Shown: positions 1 through 11,830, counted from the first letter of the stretch. The stretch is 64,000 nucleotides of DNA from Tubulanus polymorphus (GCF_964204645.1 NC_134034.1:4250072-4314071); one strand, 5' to 3'. Notes: generated from the sequence alone by a model not told the origin. Program-made: numbers and translations.

Positions 1-1465
1 CATACCCGATAATGGACGTATTCGGTCGTCTCTCGGGTTTTCTATCTTACGATCTTATATAGCCTGCGTTAGCTACGTATGATAGCTTTATCGCGTGTTT
101 GTATGAGACAGGCGGTATTTTCAGCCGTCGAGCGAAATAAATTAACCGAAGAACAGACCGATGATGTTGACACGCCCTCTGTTTTCATGCGCATAAACGG
201 TAGATAGTTCGCAGAAATCGCGCTTAGATCTACACAGCTTTGCCCGCATCTGTCTACACGTTCTGTCTAAACCGTCCTTCGAAATTCGATCGTCCAAACT
301 TCGTACATTTTCAGTCACACGATGTATTTCAAACTTTTGGCTTTTTTTCGTACCATCATCATTATCACTTTGGGTCCATTACTTTACCCTCATTTCTAAT
401 TAATTACTAGCGTTAAACGATAAGGAAACGCAAAAGGGAAACCAAAAAAAGCTGCCGGGTGGTTTCAATTAAATTTTCAAAACATGATCGTCTGACTTCA
501 CCTGAGACTTTTGTAATCGAGACTTAACCAGACACCACGCACTTTGTCGCTACAACGCTTTCAAGAAGCGAACTTCTACACTTCCGATATGTTAAGGACG
601 TTACCTGAGACATTTTAATTGAAAATCAACAACATACGCAAGACATACGCAATTCCCAAACGACGCGATTGCCCAGACAACGAGCTACAAATACCGGACA
701 CAAGATATCTTATCTGCGCAATAGTGATCGTCAATTACTTCATATATTCAGGACATCAGATAAGACGGTGCTAATTGAAAGCACAAGCACTTGACGAAGC
801 ATACGTACGTACGTACATAAGCGGTCGTTCATGCTTCACACGAAATGTAACGGTGAATGACTAAACTTGAGCGGCTTAAGGCTGAAGAGTGGTACCTGCA
901 TCGCTTAGTACATATAAATCATGGCACATATAAATCATGGCACAAGCCTTCGTAATAGATCATACTTTTTGAAAATTGTTATTCACGCGTCGAGGGTGTA
1001 ATTACAATGAAAAGCACATCGATTATTCCGAGGTTAATCAAACTTTATACAGCCCAAAATACAAATCAAGATATGTTGCCAATAACGACTAGTTTATGGT
1101 CTTTGAATTGGTAATTCCCATAAACCATCAGCATAAGAGTACGAATTCGATATATCGGCCCTTTATAAAATCATATGCTGACTATATCAGTCCCCTCGTG
1201 AGGCTGAAAGGTGTTTTTGTGTTAAGACTCTTCCAGAGAAGGTGCTGTGCAATCGGCGGCATCGTAATGAACTGCTGAGGAGGAGAAGTGATTGGATCTA
1301 TCACGATCCAGCGAGAAATGACGACTTGTACAGACCACGTTGGCACCGAAAATCCCTCATCCATGCTTAAACTGAACAGAAATTCACTCGAATAAGATGC
1401 GACCAAGGATATGAGACACAAGTTACTTGTTCGTAATACCGAAAACTATGAATTGCGCAACGTAC
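1..1465. other. Intergenic or intronic DNA, no gene seen
   Basis: No coding region, RNA gene or long repeat could be supported. The only local structure noted is a tandem duplication of about 17 bp around 909-942 (CATATAAATCATGGCA twice). Short frames here have no family resemblance. Confidence 0.5.
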
Positions 1466-1720
1466 AGCACACTAGCAACACCTGGTGGATCCTCAATTGT
1501 CACAAGCTGAATCCTCTATTGACACTTGTTGATGTCCTACTGCGCGCTTGTGACACCTCGTGGATCCTCACTTGCTACAAGTGGAATACTCTATTGCCGC
1601 AGTAGTTGATGTTCTACTGCACACTAGCAACACCTGATGGATAATAATAATAATAATAATAATCTTTATTTTATGGATCCTCACTTTTCACAAGCTGAAT
1701 CCTCTATTGTCAGATTAGTA
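1466..1720 (-). repeat. Tandem GGATCC/CAAGTG units, reverse orientation
   Basis: Three or four diverged units contain, on this strand, CACCTGGTGGATCCTCA, then a CAAGTG-like dyad arm, then GAATCCTCTATTG. They are reverse complements of the units at 21590-21912 and of one end of the composite family described at 27070. A short TAA-type microsatellite (1640-1672) interrupts the array. Confidence 0.6.
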
Positions 1721-2147
1721 GACGCGCTTCTTTTCGCTATTACCTGGCTGGTAGATCATCGGTTACAATCGTGGAATCTTCGCCAGTCACGATCGATTAC
1801 TAAATCCTCACTGTACCTGGCGTGTTGAAGCCATACTGTTTGTGTTCCCGTTCAGCCATTTGCTTTCTTTGCGCGTGACTTCACCATATTGACTGACAAA
1901 CATCATGACGACCACCGCAGTTTCGTATATTCCCCGATTATTCCGGCAACGAAAAGGTCTTGAGTGAATAGAAAACCAAACGACGAGGCGAACATTCTAG
2001 ATCCGTTTTTCTGATATTTTGTTTATATCCAAACAAGTAAACAATGTTTTGGGAGGTAAAATATGACAAAAAAAATGATCTGATTCAATCGCTTCGGCGT
2101 TTACCATTCCCTTAGTATTATATTCTCAATAAAACGAGACATTAAGG

Positions 2148-2240
2148 TTAACTATTTGATTGACGCATTTGACGCTTTCGCTTCATCAGGTGAAGCTACT
2201 ACGAGTATACATCAGTATAGCGAAAGCTAGCCCGTGAAAT
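2148..2240 (-). repeat. Short hammerhead-like element fragment
   Basis: On the minus strand CACCTGATGAAGCGAAAGC occupies about 2192-2174 and is followed by GCGTCAA and GTTAAC. The same arrangement occurs in both arms of the hairpin at 54215-54530. A second GCGAAAGCT lies at about 2219-2227 on the plus strand, so this looks like a collapsed inverted pair. The predicted stem II is too short for function, so it is probably decayed. Confidence 0.5.
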
Positions 2241-2306
2241 GAATATAAAAAATTCTTACTCTACAACCGGTTAACACAGCTCCTCCACGAATCTTCTGAT
2301 TATCTT

Positions 2307-2635
2307 CATCCTCCCTCGGCAGGGATTCGAACCGGACGGTTTCTCTAACACTGCCACGGCACGAACCCCTGCCATACTAGATCGGGTGCGTAGGTACATG
2401 CGCAGCTTTGCCGCACGAAAACTTGCGGCACCAATCAGATTTGCTCGTTGTATAATCGCTGAGGTTAATTTCACGGATGAAGTATAAATGGGAAAACCCG
2501 GGCTACAATGAAACGGTGAAATATCTGATTGGCTAATAATGACATCATTTAAACTGCGCACTCGGTCTAGTGTGGCAGGGTTTCGTACCGTGGCAATCGA
2601 TGCCATCAGGTTCGAATCCCTGCTGGGGGAGGATG
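2307..2635. mobile_element. MITE with 9-bp target duplication, copy 1
   Basis: The element starts CATCCTCCCT and ends GGGGGAGGATG, with imperfect terminal inverted repeats of about 80 bp. Each arm holds a GGTTCGAATCCC-like string and a TGGCAGGGTTTCG-like string. GATTATCTT lies directly outside both ends (2298-2306 and 2636-2644), a perfect 9-bp target duplication. The interior has no ORF of note, so it is non-autonomous. A 9-bp duplication is typical of Mutator-like transposases, though the family is not proven. Copies 2 and 3 are at 10110 and 50420. The string that resembles a Pol III B box occurs in both arms, which argues against a SINE. Confidence 0.85.
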
Positions 2636-2644
2636 GATTATCTT

Positions 2645-3200
2645 TTTGTATCTTTCGCTGGTATCTATGAAAAGTCTCCAGTGACAAGCGAACTATGACG
2701 TTATAACCCATTCCTTACCTCGTCGTCGCAGAACTCTCATTATGGCTATATATACAAATATCTGTACATACCAATTAATTGCACTAGATGACCCATATCA
2801 GATTCCAACCTGTCGGATGATCTACCCCCAGTAACTCAGTTTATATCTCAGCGATATGCCACGTCCTCGAGATTGGTTTCATTCGAGGTGAAATAATTTC
2901 CAGTCGCACGGCTATGATTGGAGTCGATGACACACGCTGTCGTCGGTAATCACTCGCGCTGTCATTTACAGCAGCGCCGACAGCGACACAGACACCGGGC
3001 TAACTGGACGACACTTAGCGGTAAATCAGTCGCCAATAGCCCGGGTAATTTACACACGAGATCTAACGGTCAGTTTCACCGCTCCTTATGATAATATGCT
3101 ACCTGTTACACGGCGCAGAATCAAATTAGGCGAATTTATCGAAATATACTCTCAATCCCATCAAGTACTCAGTAGTTGTCGAATTAACACTATAATCCGT
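2645..3200. other. No feature recognised
   Basis: Unique-looking sequence between two inverted-repeat elements. It contains CTGTCG/CGACAG-type short dyads near 2930-2990 but no supportable gene or repeat. Confidence 0.4.
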
Positions 3201-3925
3201 GTATACTCTGGTGGCTGATAAGGGCCATAGCGTAGAATTCCTGGTATGTAAATGAGGGCGCCAGAACGCCAAAACGAAAAAAAACGTCCAATTTTCTCTA
3301 AAAGTTCGTTTTGGCGCGCCAAAACAACGAAAATTCCGTTTTGGCGCCCCCGCCAAAACAACGAAAAACGTCGAAATTTCCCTGAAATTTCGTTTTGGCG
3401 CCCCCGCCAAAACAACGAAAAACGAGAAATTTCGACGTTTTTCGTTGTTTTGGCGGGGGCGCCAAAACAAAAGTTCGTTTTGGCGGGGGCGCCAAAATGA
3501 AAGTTCGTTTTGGCGGGAACGCCAAAACGGAATTTTTTCCGTTTTGGCGCGCCAAAACGAACTTTCAGAGAAAATTGGACGTTTTTCGTTGTTTTGGCGG
3601 GGGCGCCAAAACGGAATATTCGTTGTTTTGGCGCGCCAAAACGAACTTTTAGAGAAATTTCGACGTTTTTCGTTGTTTTGGCGGGGGCGCCAAAACGGAA
3701 TTTTTTCCGTTTTGGTGCGCCAAAACGAACTTTCAGAGAAAATTGGACGTTTTTCGTTGTTTTGGCGGGGGCGCCAAAACGAAAGTTCGTTTTGGCGGGG
3801 GCGCCAAAACGAACTTTTAGAGGAAATTTGACGTTTTTTTTCGTTTTGGCGTCCTGGCGTTCTGGCGCCCTCATTTACATACCAGGAATTTTACGCTATG
3901 GCCCTTATCAGCCACCATAGTATAC
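3201..3925. mobile_element. Foldback element made of TTTTGGCG/CGCCAAAA hairpins
   Basis: Terminal inverted repeats of about 65 bp run inward from TGGTGGCTGATAAGGGCC to GAGGGCGCCAGAACGCC and match their reverse complement at about 3855-3918. Between them are about 27 TTTTGGCG or CGCCAAAA half-sites, most paired head to head as hairpins separated by 0-6 bases and joined by spacers such as GAACTTTTAGAG and AACGTCGAAATTTC. The arrangement is roughly palindromic around 3428, and the right arm is expanded more than the left. GTATAC flanks both ends, but since it is itself palindromic it may be part of the inverted repeat rather than a target duplication. ORFs reading FGAPAKT in all frames are repeat translations, not genes. 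A truncated relative is at 56370-56575. Confidence 0.85.
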
Positions 3926-3932
3926 TGTAGAT

Positions 3933-4219
3933 AAATGAAGAAATCCCTTCACTTAGTTACATAATCTGTTTTACTCTGTACTGTTTAGAATTGCTGTGGT
4001 TTCCACGGTACCCCTTGATGTTTTTATTGCTTGGTCTGTTTATCTTTAGTTTTGATACACTGCTTCTATTTTAGATCCTGTGAGTTTGTATGCTTTGTTA
4101 CTTGTTTTTCTGGTCATTCCACCTGATGATGGCTGTTAGTCAACAGCCGAAACGTTGTGGTTTCAAAATAATAAATTCTATCCTATAATTTAATTCGAAG
4201 TGTGGGATTTCTTCATTTA
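3933..4219 (+). mobile_element. Short element with hammerhead-like core
   Basis: Ends carry the inverted repeat AAATGAAGAAATCCC (left) and GGGATTTCTTCATTT (right), so the element is about 287 bp. It contains CTGATGA (4123-4129), one extra T, a perfect 7-bp stem GGCTGTT/AACAGCC with a 4-nt loop, then GAAACGTT (4149-4156). CCAC just upstream can pair with GTGG just downstream to form stem I. An AATAAA signal follows at about 4169. This is the cleanest single copy of the hammerhead-like family in the window. Confidence 0.7.
4123..4160 (+). ncRNA. Hammerhead-ribozyme-like core
   Basis: The order CUGAUGA, stem II, GAA, AC-GU, U matches the hammerhead core (C3 to A9, G12 to A14, 15.1/15.2 with 16.2/16.1, H17). 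The one departure is an extra U between A9 and stem II; an extra residue at this place is known in some viroid hammerheads. Stem III is only the self-complementary ACGU with no loop, so cleavage would need a dimer, as proposed for short-stem-III hammerheads in retroelements. Activity is inferred from pattern only. Confidence 0.55.
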
Positions 4220-4224
4220 AGTAC

Positions 4225-5615
4225 TCAGTTTGTTTATCCAGAGGTATATATAGCCAGTTTAGGGTAGGCGTACTGTACTTGCCTTACAACGCTGAAGACC
4301 GTGGTAAACCTAATATCCATTCACCCTTAGTCACTTTGTTATCTTTTGTTTCTATACTTATTGACATTTTATTTATTCTAGTGCATATTTCAAAGTTCAT
4401 AGTTATAATTCATTTTTCTACTATTCCTCAGATACGTACATTTTGTGAATTATGTTTCGGTAGCAAATTAAATGTTATAAAGTTATGCTTCTGTTAATGA
4501 AGCTACTGAGTAAAATCCTGAGTATAAGTGAGAAAAAATACCGGCCACTCATATGCAGGTCGACCATATTTATTGCAACGATCGGCCATATATTTATTCA
4601 AACGAAATTCAACATTCAACTCATTTATCCAGAAAGGATACTCCCTATACTCTATAGCCGGGATGAGGTAGATTTCGATGAATTCGAACCAGTGGATTTT
4701 CTGAGAGACTAGCGACGGATAAAAGGGCAAGCGAAATGTAGGGCAGCGGTAGGGGTCTACAGTTCGCTAACGCACAATAATGCGCGCTATTGCCACCAGG
4801 TTGAGGTGACTGACAATCTTTATCTTCATTCGAGCAGCAGTTCTTTTGGCTCCAAGTTGAAATATCGTCACGATCACATAGCATTAAAAATATAATATTC
4901 GTATATTCTTTGGTTGGTGTAGGCCCTTTGTTTAAGTTAAGGCCTTTTAGTTAAGCAACTGTTGATGACCGAGTAGCTAAAACTCCGCGAACATGGTTGG
5001 TTATCTTTTGCCCAAAATGAATTCTTTATTTGCCACAATGAAATTGCTAGGACCTCACTGCATGATCGAAACGTTGAAGTCCGACAACCTACGTGGCCTA
5101 CCGCCACATACTTTCATCGCTATTACCAATACGGTTCGAATCATCAATGCTTCAATTGATCAGTTGAAAAATTCTGGTCCTTTTCCTTTAGGATACATGT
5201 AATTGATGGTAAAATCGTGATACTGATGAATTCAATTTTTCAATATTATATAAAACTCATACGTGCACGTATGACTCAGGAGTGTCTCACAAAAGTACGT
5301 GAATGGATGTTTTTTTTCAGTCTAGACTGAAATCAATCAATAACCCTACAACTAGGCAACAGATATCGATGCATTCAGTTAGACGCTACTCAAAGTATCG
5401 ATCTACGTAAAACTTGATTTGATTTCCGGAGACGTCAGAGTAACTTTATGCGGAGGCCGCACTCATACAGCAATTAGCAGCGTGCCTCGTGATCCTAATC
5501 GACCGAATGAAGTTGACATGTGACGGGACAGAGACTTTGATAACTTGTGTAGACGCATTAGAGCGTGAGAAAACTTGCTAAAACAACTTCATATGCCTGC
5601 TAGAACAGAGGTTTG
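4225..5615. other. No feature recognised
   Basis: Only short chance ORFs (72-79 codons) that overlap each other on both strands. No splice-flanked coding exon, tRNA or clear repeat was found. Confidence 0.4.
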
Positions 5616-5617
5616 AC

Positions 5618-5985
5618 AAGTGAGGATCAATTGGGTTCGATCACTGGACTGTCACTAGGATCGACCAGGTGTCGCTATTAGCTTACTTGGTCTTCTGCGT
5701 TTGAAAGTTTCTACGTTTCAATTAAAACTTCACGAACTTTTATCTTAAATGAATCAACTTTTTCTGAAAACTTTTCCGATATCGGAGTTGATGATTAAAC
5801 GTATTGTATATTTGCTAGGTCCTGAAATTATATATCGGAATCGTGAGCATGAACATTCGGTTCAAAGTTCATTGGAAATGAACTTTTTTTCGAACACGCA
5901 AGCACGAGAGTGCTAGCCTAACGTTCCCCCTCAGCGCTATAGCCGAAGATCTAATTTAGGCTGGTAACGCCATCTGGTGGGATGC
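5618..5985 (+). repeat. Composite dispersed repeat, diverged copy
   Basis: Order matches the better copies: CAAGTGAGGATC, CCAGGTGTCGCTA, a CAATTAAA stretch, GTTCATTGGAAATGAAC (5867-5883) and a CGCCATCTGGTGGGA end (5969-5983). Divergence is high. Confidence 0.55.
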
Positions 5986-5989
5986 TGGT

Positions 5990-7970
5990 GAAGTTGGGTC
6001 CACATTAATATTCAACCGCACTGTAAACATAACTTCTAGATGCCTCAAGGTCATCGGTCACGATCTTGTCAATGGTACCTGCGTAGATTTTCGGCTGATT
6101 GTGTGTTCCTAAGAAATCTCAAGCCAACTTGAGACATCCAACTCGAGACTGCCAACTTGAGACATATATGATAGAAATGGGACAAAGCGATGAAATCATT
6201 TTATTTTGTGGAAGGTTAGCATTCTGGGTGGAAGTTAAGAGAATTGATCAAATTTTGATAGAAGAGTACGCATGTTCTATAGGTACCTCACCCACCGTGT
6301 GGTAGTGCGTACGGGCTTCTCATTGGAATACCCATATAAGTATATAAGTATTGGAATACCGGTATATATGAAATCCCGAAAACAATTTCAGCAAAAGACT
6401 CAAATAAATGAGTGCTGCAAGGTTTCAGTGTTGAACTGATCACCCGGCGTTCGAATCCCAGTGCCCATCACGTCCCATTCGCCACATGAAGAAGCCACTC
6501 ATGCTTTTTAAATGAAGCTTCGCCGTGGCTACGATTCGAATGCACCGGTTCTGGTCGAACAGTGCGACGACAACGTGTCACCTGCGAGTAAAAAAGTTCG
6601 ATTTGAAGCTGAAAACTCGGGTGCTTTTCGACGCATTAGTGCACATGCGACGACTATTATCGAAAAAAGCGCTCGCTGGTTGAATCCCTGGTGAAAAACG
6701 AATCTGTCATCGACTAGATTATAGATTTACAATGCAAGACGCCTCGGGAAAGTTCTTGTCGTCGATTTCAGTTAGAAATAGTGTTTTGTTTCAAATTTTC
6801 TCACAGATACGTACGTAGATTTGATTAACTAATTTCTGTAATATCTAGCTTGTTTTTTGAGGGGAAAGTGAAAAAAGAGAAACTTACAAGCCATTCAGAA
6901 AACAGAAGAAGATAAAAATATGAAGACTTTCTTTGAATTATGCTAAAGTAGGCCAATAACGTTCTTAGTTTCTGCTAAATGGACGTTGGATTTTTTATAA
7001 ATTCGTTTGTTCAGCACGAAGCTTGAATCAACAACGAGATGAAACGTCGCGACCATCTTTGTCGAAATAGCGAACGGCCTTGTTTTCGTGTCAGAGTCGC
7101 CTAGCGTTGATTCGCGCGATATGACAACTGGTTGGATCTAATCACCATCGACATCCCCGCGTCTGTTAGACAGCTGGCAAACTTTATCACCCAAGCAAAC
7201 TAGCTAAGGAATTCAAATGCCGTCTAAGAGTACATTTAAACGTAAAAACCCTGATGTGCCTCGTGGCCAAATCTTGGCCGGTCGGTTTAGTTTATTTTTC
7301 TCTATGTAATTTATGATAAAATGTAAACGAACCGATTTGCATAATAAGATTAATGATATAATGGCGTAGCCTAATCAATTTCAAAAGTTACACGTTACAC
7401 TGAAGCAACAAGTCCACGTTGAATAAAGCGTACCCATATGTCTTGCGATATTCCCCTTTTCCCAACTTTGTAAAACGCGCACAAATGAATATAGCATCCC
7501 ACTTACACATTTTTTGTCGATAAACCAGCGAATACCGACATGTCTAATGCACCGTGTTCTCTATAATAGTCATTTAAATGGTTCAGATAGTAAACTGAAT
7601 TCACGTCTCGAGTCGATCTTACAGAATCGCTGTAGTCTTATGGTAATATATGGTCGGAATAAACTTTTCCGAAATGTTTTATACCTCGGGGAACTCGTAA
7701 AACTTCGATTATAGAAGATCAATTCAAACAGACTCGGCATCGATCGATGGTAACATCCTCTAAATTAGATACGCTTAGAATATTTAAAACCGATTTGGGA
7801 CGAGAAAAGTGTCTTACATCACTATCACGAAGCCAAATAATCTAAGCGTAGATTGAGATGTTCAAACCATGAATTACCAGCGAAGACTCTGGTGGATGTG
7901 AAAACCAATCGCGCAGCGAACGAGTTTGTAATGATCGCGACCTGGATACTATCGGTGATGAATTCAGTTC
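5990..7970. other. Mostly featureless; one possible ORF inside
   Basis: A GTTCGAATCCCA string at about 6449-6461 resembles a Pol III B box, but no convincing A box precedes it, so no tRNA or SINE is called. Apart from the ORF at 6512 nothing could be supported. Confidence 0.35.
6512..6694 (+). CDS. Unrecognised 60-codon ORF
   Basis: I do not recognise the product. The frame starts MKLRRGYDSN and includes SPASKKVRFEAENSG. It is hydrophilic and mixed-charge, with no signal peptide, membrane segment or cysteine pattern. Unlike most frames in the window it lies in non-repetitive sequence, is rich in codons such as GAA, GCG and GTC, and is not built from a microsatellite. It ends at a TGA after LNPW. 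No promoter or splice signal stands out. It may be a chance ORF, a fragment of a decayed gene or an exon of a larger gene. Confidence 0.2.
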   Translation: MKLRRGYDSNAPVLVEQCDDNVSPASKKVRFEAENSGAFRRISAHATTIIEKSARWLNPW

Positions 7971-7973
7971 ATA

Positions 7974-8210
7974 GTTTAGTTTAGTTTATTCACTCCACAA
8001 GTTATGATAACATTGCACAGAGCACAAAAGTAACGCATAGATTACAGTATATATAAAAAATATAATGATAGTATTAATAATAATCATATTAATAATAATA
8101 ATAACAGTTATGATAATATCAAAAACGATAATAATAATAGTGATAGTAATAATATAATACTAATAACAATAATAATTATAATTATAATGAAATTATAATG
8201 CAAAATGGGA
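7974..8210 (-). repeat. Retroposon 3' tail followed by TAA-rich tract
   Basis: On the minus strand GTGGAGTGAATAAACTAAAC (about 8000-7978) resembles the GGAGTGTAAATAAA tail seen at 52725 and 38573, ending in a short CTAAA repeat. The adjacent 8040-8200 stretch is an imperfect AAT/GAT-rich low-complexity tract. Confidence 0.5.
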
Positions 8211-8261
8211 GTGTAAATTTGTCAACAATATTAGGAATTTGTACGTACCTAACAGATATTC

Positions 8262-8650
8262 AACGATAATCCGCCAGGATCGCTAGTGTTACTGGGTCAC
8301 CGCGCGTCGATGTTCTTCTACATTTCAATTAAATTCGAATCGACTTTTCTCATTTTAGTATTTAAATCAATTTTTCAGTAAGAAAGCGGCTCTTTAATCT
8401 ATCCTACGACTCGATTGATAATTTTCGGATTTAGCAGCATAAAAACCGAGGGAAATTTCATTAAAAATGAACTGGTTTTCACTACGAATAAGGATTAGAA
8501 TAAGGATAGAGCGTATCATTTACACTCCAACCATTTCTATGGTACATGGAGGGAAACTGTAAAGTATACAATATTTACAATTAACAGAAAATATAACAAT
8601 CTTTTTAAGACTTTTTTAACTATTCTATTACTACTCAATCCACGTAAAAA
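8262..8650 (+). repeat. Composite dispersed repeat with LINE-like tail in reverse
   Basis: It begins CCGCCAGGATCGCTAGTG and GTCACCGCGCG, then TTCTTCTACATTTCAATTAA and a TTCGAATCGACTTTTCTC block. From 8521 it reads ATTTACACTCCAACC and a TATGGTACATGGAG block, the reverse complement of the tail seen at 52700. The minus strand from about 8600 matches the LINE 3' UTR at 38505-38550 (TTTTCTGTTAATTGTAAATA). The 62-codon minus-strand ORF here falls in that UTR and is not a gene. Confidence 0.65.
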
Positions 8651-8699
8651 TGGTACATTGAGGATATTGATTATAACTCGTATAAAAGATAGAATTTGC

Positions 8700-10105
8700 T
8701 CGTCGATGACGCCCAAAGAACGCACAGGCGAGCTAAGAAAATTGAAACGTACGTTGCACAGAAAACAATAACCAACACTGAATTAAAACCGTGGGTTAAT
8801 AATAGAATGGCAAGAAATATGTAGGTATTCTTCGTAACACTATTGTGAAGCATCCGTATGGATCAAGGTGGTCTTTAGATACATTTCTCTAACTCTTCTG
8901 CATCGAGTGAAAGAAGTCTGCATTAACTTAGAGATTTCAAAGAGACTGTCGATGTGCATCGACGGAATGATGTTAGTCCATAACTATTCCTCAATCTGAA
9001 TTAAGCAATCTTACGCAAGACCGCGGGGATAACACGTAACACTTACTTAACATGACTACCCGTTAAAAACGGACTTGTTTTAAGCCGTATTTTTGTCAAT
9101 TTCGAAAAGGAATCATGAATATTTGACAACGTCGCATCTCGGGAGCGTCGACTGGGATGTCCGCCGAGGATCGTAGCTTTTACTACTACGTATTCCAAAG
9201 GTAGCAAAATTATAAACGAAGTTAAGAAGAAGTTTTAGTGAAAATATTTGCTCCGAGCCACAACGAATAAAGCTGCTATTATAATGTCGCTGCTGCAAAT
9301 ATGCCTGACATATGTTTTCGGGTTTATAGTTTGTTTTCTTTTTTTTTTGGGGGGGGGGGGTTCATTCAATCACGTTTTGATTCTCAACTATAGCACCAAT
9401 TGACCCAGAGATATAGGGGACGAAGACGAAGACAGCGCATCAACGTCTTGTTTCCGCTATTGGTATTATAACTAAAACGTATATTACATGCGTACATGAT
9501 AGCCATCAGCAATCGTAATATGCATTACACTATGCGAACTGGAGATACTTTGTTTCGCTACCTAATTTTGACAAAGAGAGGTTGGTAGAACGAAATCATG
9601 CAGATTGTCAAAACTCATAAGGCTTGTCACCGGTCGTCTGTGAGATCTATTTAGCCGGATAATCATTTCCGATCACTGGTTATTTGTGTTATTACGGCGA
9701 GCCCTTTCGTTTCGTCGTGCGGCCGCAATCACGTCTCGGTTTTATGACGAACCGGTAATAAAATGGCGCTCTTGACTGGCGGCTAAAGGAGCCACTTAGA
9801 AGCAACTAAGCAAAGAAATTGACATGAAGAAATGCTCGTCTTTGCGAGATAATTCACTGAACAACGTGATATGACTCCGACTTCACTACTCAACCTATTT
9901 CCGCGCACTGACGTAATGCCGACTTTTTACCCTTATTACGCTGTAGTCTGGATCACCCAACCAACTCATAGCTAAAGTTTTACCGTAACCGCATCATGAT
10001 CTGAAGTTCCGCGGTCATTTTTATTAACGGCGTCTAATTTGACTTTCGACCGAGCCCCACACGCGTTGGCTCTCGAGTTATTGCGATCTACGTATTATCT
10101 TGATG
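8700..10105. other. Featureless apart from a T10G12 homopolymer
   Basis: Positions 9339-9348 are T and 9349-9360 are G, a simple homopurine/homopyrimidine junction. The rest has only short chance ORFs. Confidence 0.45.
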
Positions 10106-10109
10106 CAGC

Positions 10110-10376
10110 TCATCCTCCCCGGCCCCTGTCACACTAGCCCGAGTGCGCAGCTTAAATGATGTAATTATTAGCCAATCAGATATCCCGTTTTATTTTTGCC
10201 CGGGTCTATACATTTTAAGTTTTTCCGCAAAATTTCACTCAACGAGCAATCTGGTTGGTGCCGCAAGTTTTTGTGCGGTTAACCTGCGCATGTTTCTGCG
10301 CACTAGTACGTTGGCAGGTTTCTCTGCCATGGCTGAGTCTAGCGTTGCCATCAGGTTCGAATCCCTGGCGGGGAAG
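10110..10376. mobile_element. MITE, copy 3, diverged
   Basis: Shares with the elements at 2307 and 50420 the CATCCTCC start, GAGTGCGCAG near CACACTAG, AGCCAATCAGAT, TTGGTGCCGCAAG and the CCATCAGGTTCGAATCCCTG end. Inner segments are rearranged relative to copy 1. No target duplication was found, so an end may be lost. Confidence 0.75.
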
Positions 10377-10379
10377 ACT

Positions 10380-11830
10380 GTTTTGTGAATTACATTCGAC
10401 TTTAGATCCAGTTACATACGTTTTGGGTTTAATTTACTCTCCTGAGACTATAGCTATAATCGCTTCAGAGTACTGAACTATAATCATTTCCTTCGACTTT
10501 TGAAATTATTTCACTCAAGTGATGTATCTCAAATGTTTGTCTACTCTCAAGTTCGATCCTTTCAAGAAATAATTAGAAAAAAATGTAAATTCAGCCAAAC
10601 TAAGAATGTCACAATCTAATAGTAGTATAGGCAATGTCTGAAAATTTGATAATAAAAAGTCCGCTTCTGAATAATTGGAAAAGTTTCGGTGGCGTAGCAT
10701 CTCGAAGAACAGTGTAAATGATAATATGTATGTTTATATGGACCTAGAGTCCGCATTAAATAGATTAATAGAAATAGATGAAAATTTGATTCTGGACAGT
10801 TCAACAAATATTGTTGGTTCATTTGATCCTTAAACTTCCAGTCGAGTGGGTTAATTATTACTATGAAATTGAGTTACCGATGGTCAAACTTTCTATTACT
10901 ATATCGTAGTTGTTGTTGTTGACGATAAATTACCTGTCGTGTAACTAGCTGCGTTGACTCTCATGCTGGGCACGTATTCCATTAATGGCGATGCTAACAA
11001 CGGTACATGACATCAGGTAAAACGATTTAACCCGAAGAGTTCCCCCCCCGCGTTGAGGCATGATTACTCCGTACACATCCGTTCTTAACGCGCAGCCCTG
11101 ACCTAATCAACATTCACTTATCGATATCGTCGTAGTATCCGTCAGCCTTTACGCGCATTACGCCGACTTCGAGGGGTCACTCAAAGGTTTAACCAGTGTT
11201 TAGAAGCCGGGATTCGATGTCATCGAAAAAGCTCAGGGATGCAACTTCACGGGCATTAGCGGCTGATGAGCATGATCGTACAGGCTTCGGGGTTAGCGAA
11301 CAAACCCCCTAAAAGCGCCCTTCAAAAATCAATGAAACAAATTCAGATATCATCTTTTTCCTGGAGAATGAAAGGTCATCCATTTAAGGGATTTCTATTC
11401 AGGTAACCGGGTAGTTCGTATCCACGATCTGTCTTTTCACGGTGAAAGTGGCCCATTTCTTGAAACAGAACTGCTCCTCAAACAAGCTCGGCACGGACCT
11501 GTCGTGCGCGCGATTCAGCATCATATTTTTGCTGCCTTAATTTGTTAAAAATGCTGTTTTAAACACATAAACATGCTTCGCTTCAAAGTAAACGACCTCT
11601 CCAGTTCCTGGAATCAGACGGTTACATCTTCACTAGTCATTTCCGGTAGTACCTCATATCCCGGATGTAAATTTCCGGGTGGCATAATCGAATGTCCACT
11701 GGATGTTGACTCTTTTCGACGGAGTTTTGTGCCACTCGAAACAATCTCACAATCGCTGGAGGTACAAAAGCAACGTTTTCATAAGATCGGGTTTGGCGCG
11801 TGTTCGGGCGTATTCGGGTGAATAATGTCT
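10380..11830. other. No feature recognised
   Basis: Only short ORFs. The 82-codon frame at 11573-11821 (starting MLRFKVNDLSSSW) has no recognisable domain and no splice context, so I treat it as chance. Confidence 0.4.

Noticed and set aside
2600-2635. B box of a SINE or tRNA (GGTTCGAATCCC)
   Set aside because: The same string occurs inverted in the other arm of an element with 9-bp target duplications, so it belongs to a terminal inverted repeat.
3161-3920. Long overlapping ORFs rich in FGAPAKT or FWRGRQN
   Set aside because: They occur in several frames on both strands because the TTTTGGCG foldback unit has few stops; not a protein.
6430-6470. tRNA-like B box GTTCGAATCCCA
   Set aside because: No A box at the expected distance upstream.
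9339-9360. T10G12 run as a functional quadruplex or polyadenylation site
   Set aside because: A single homopolymer junction with no supporting context.
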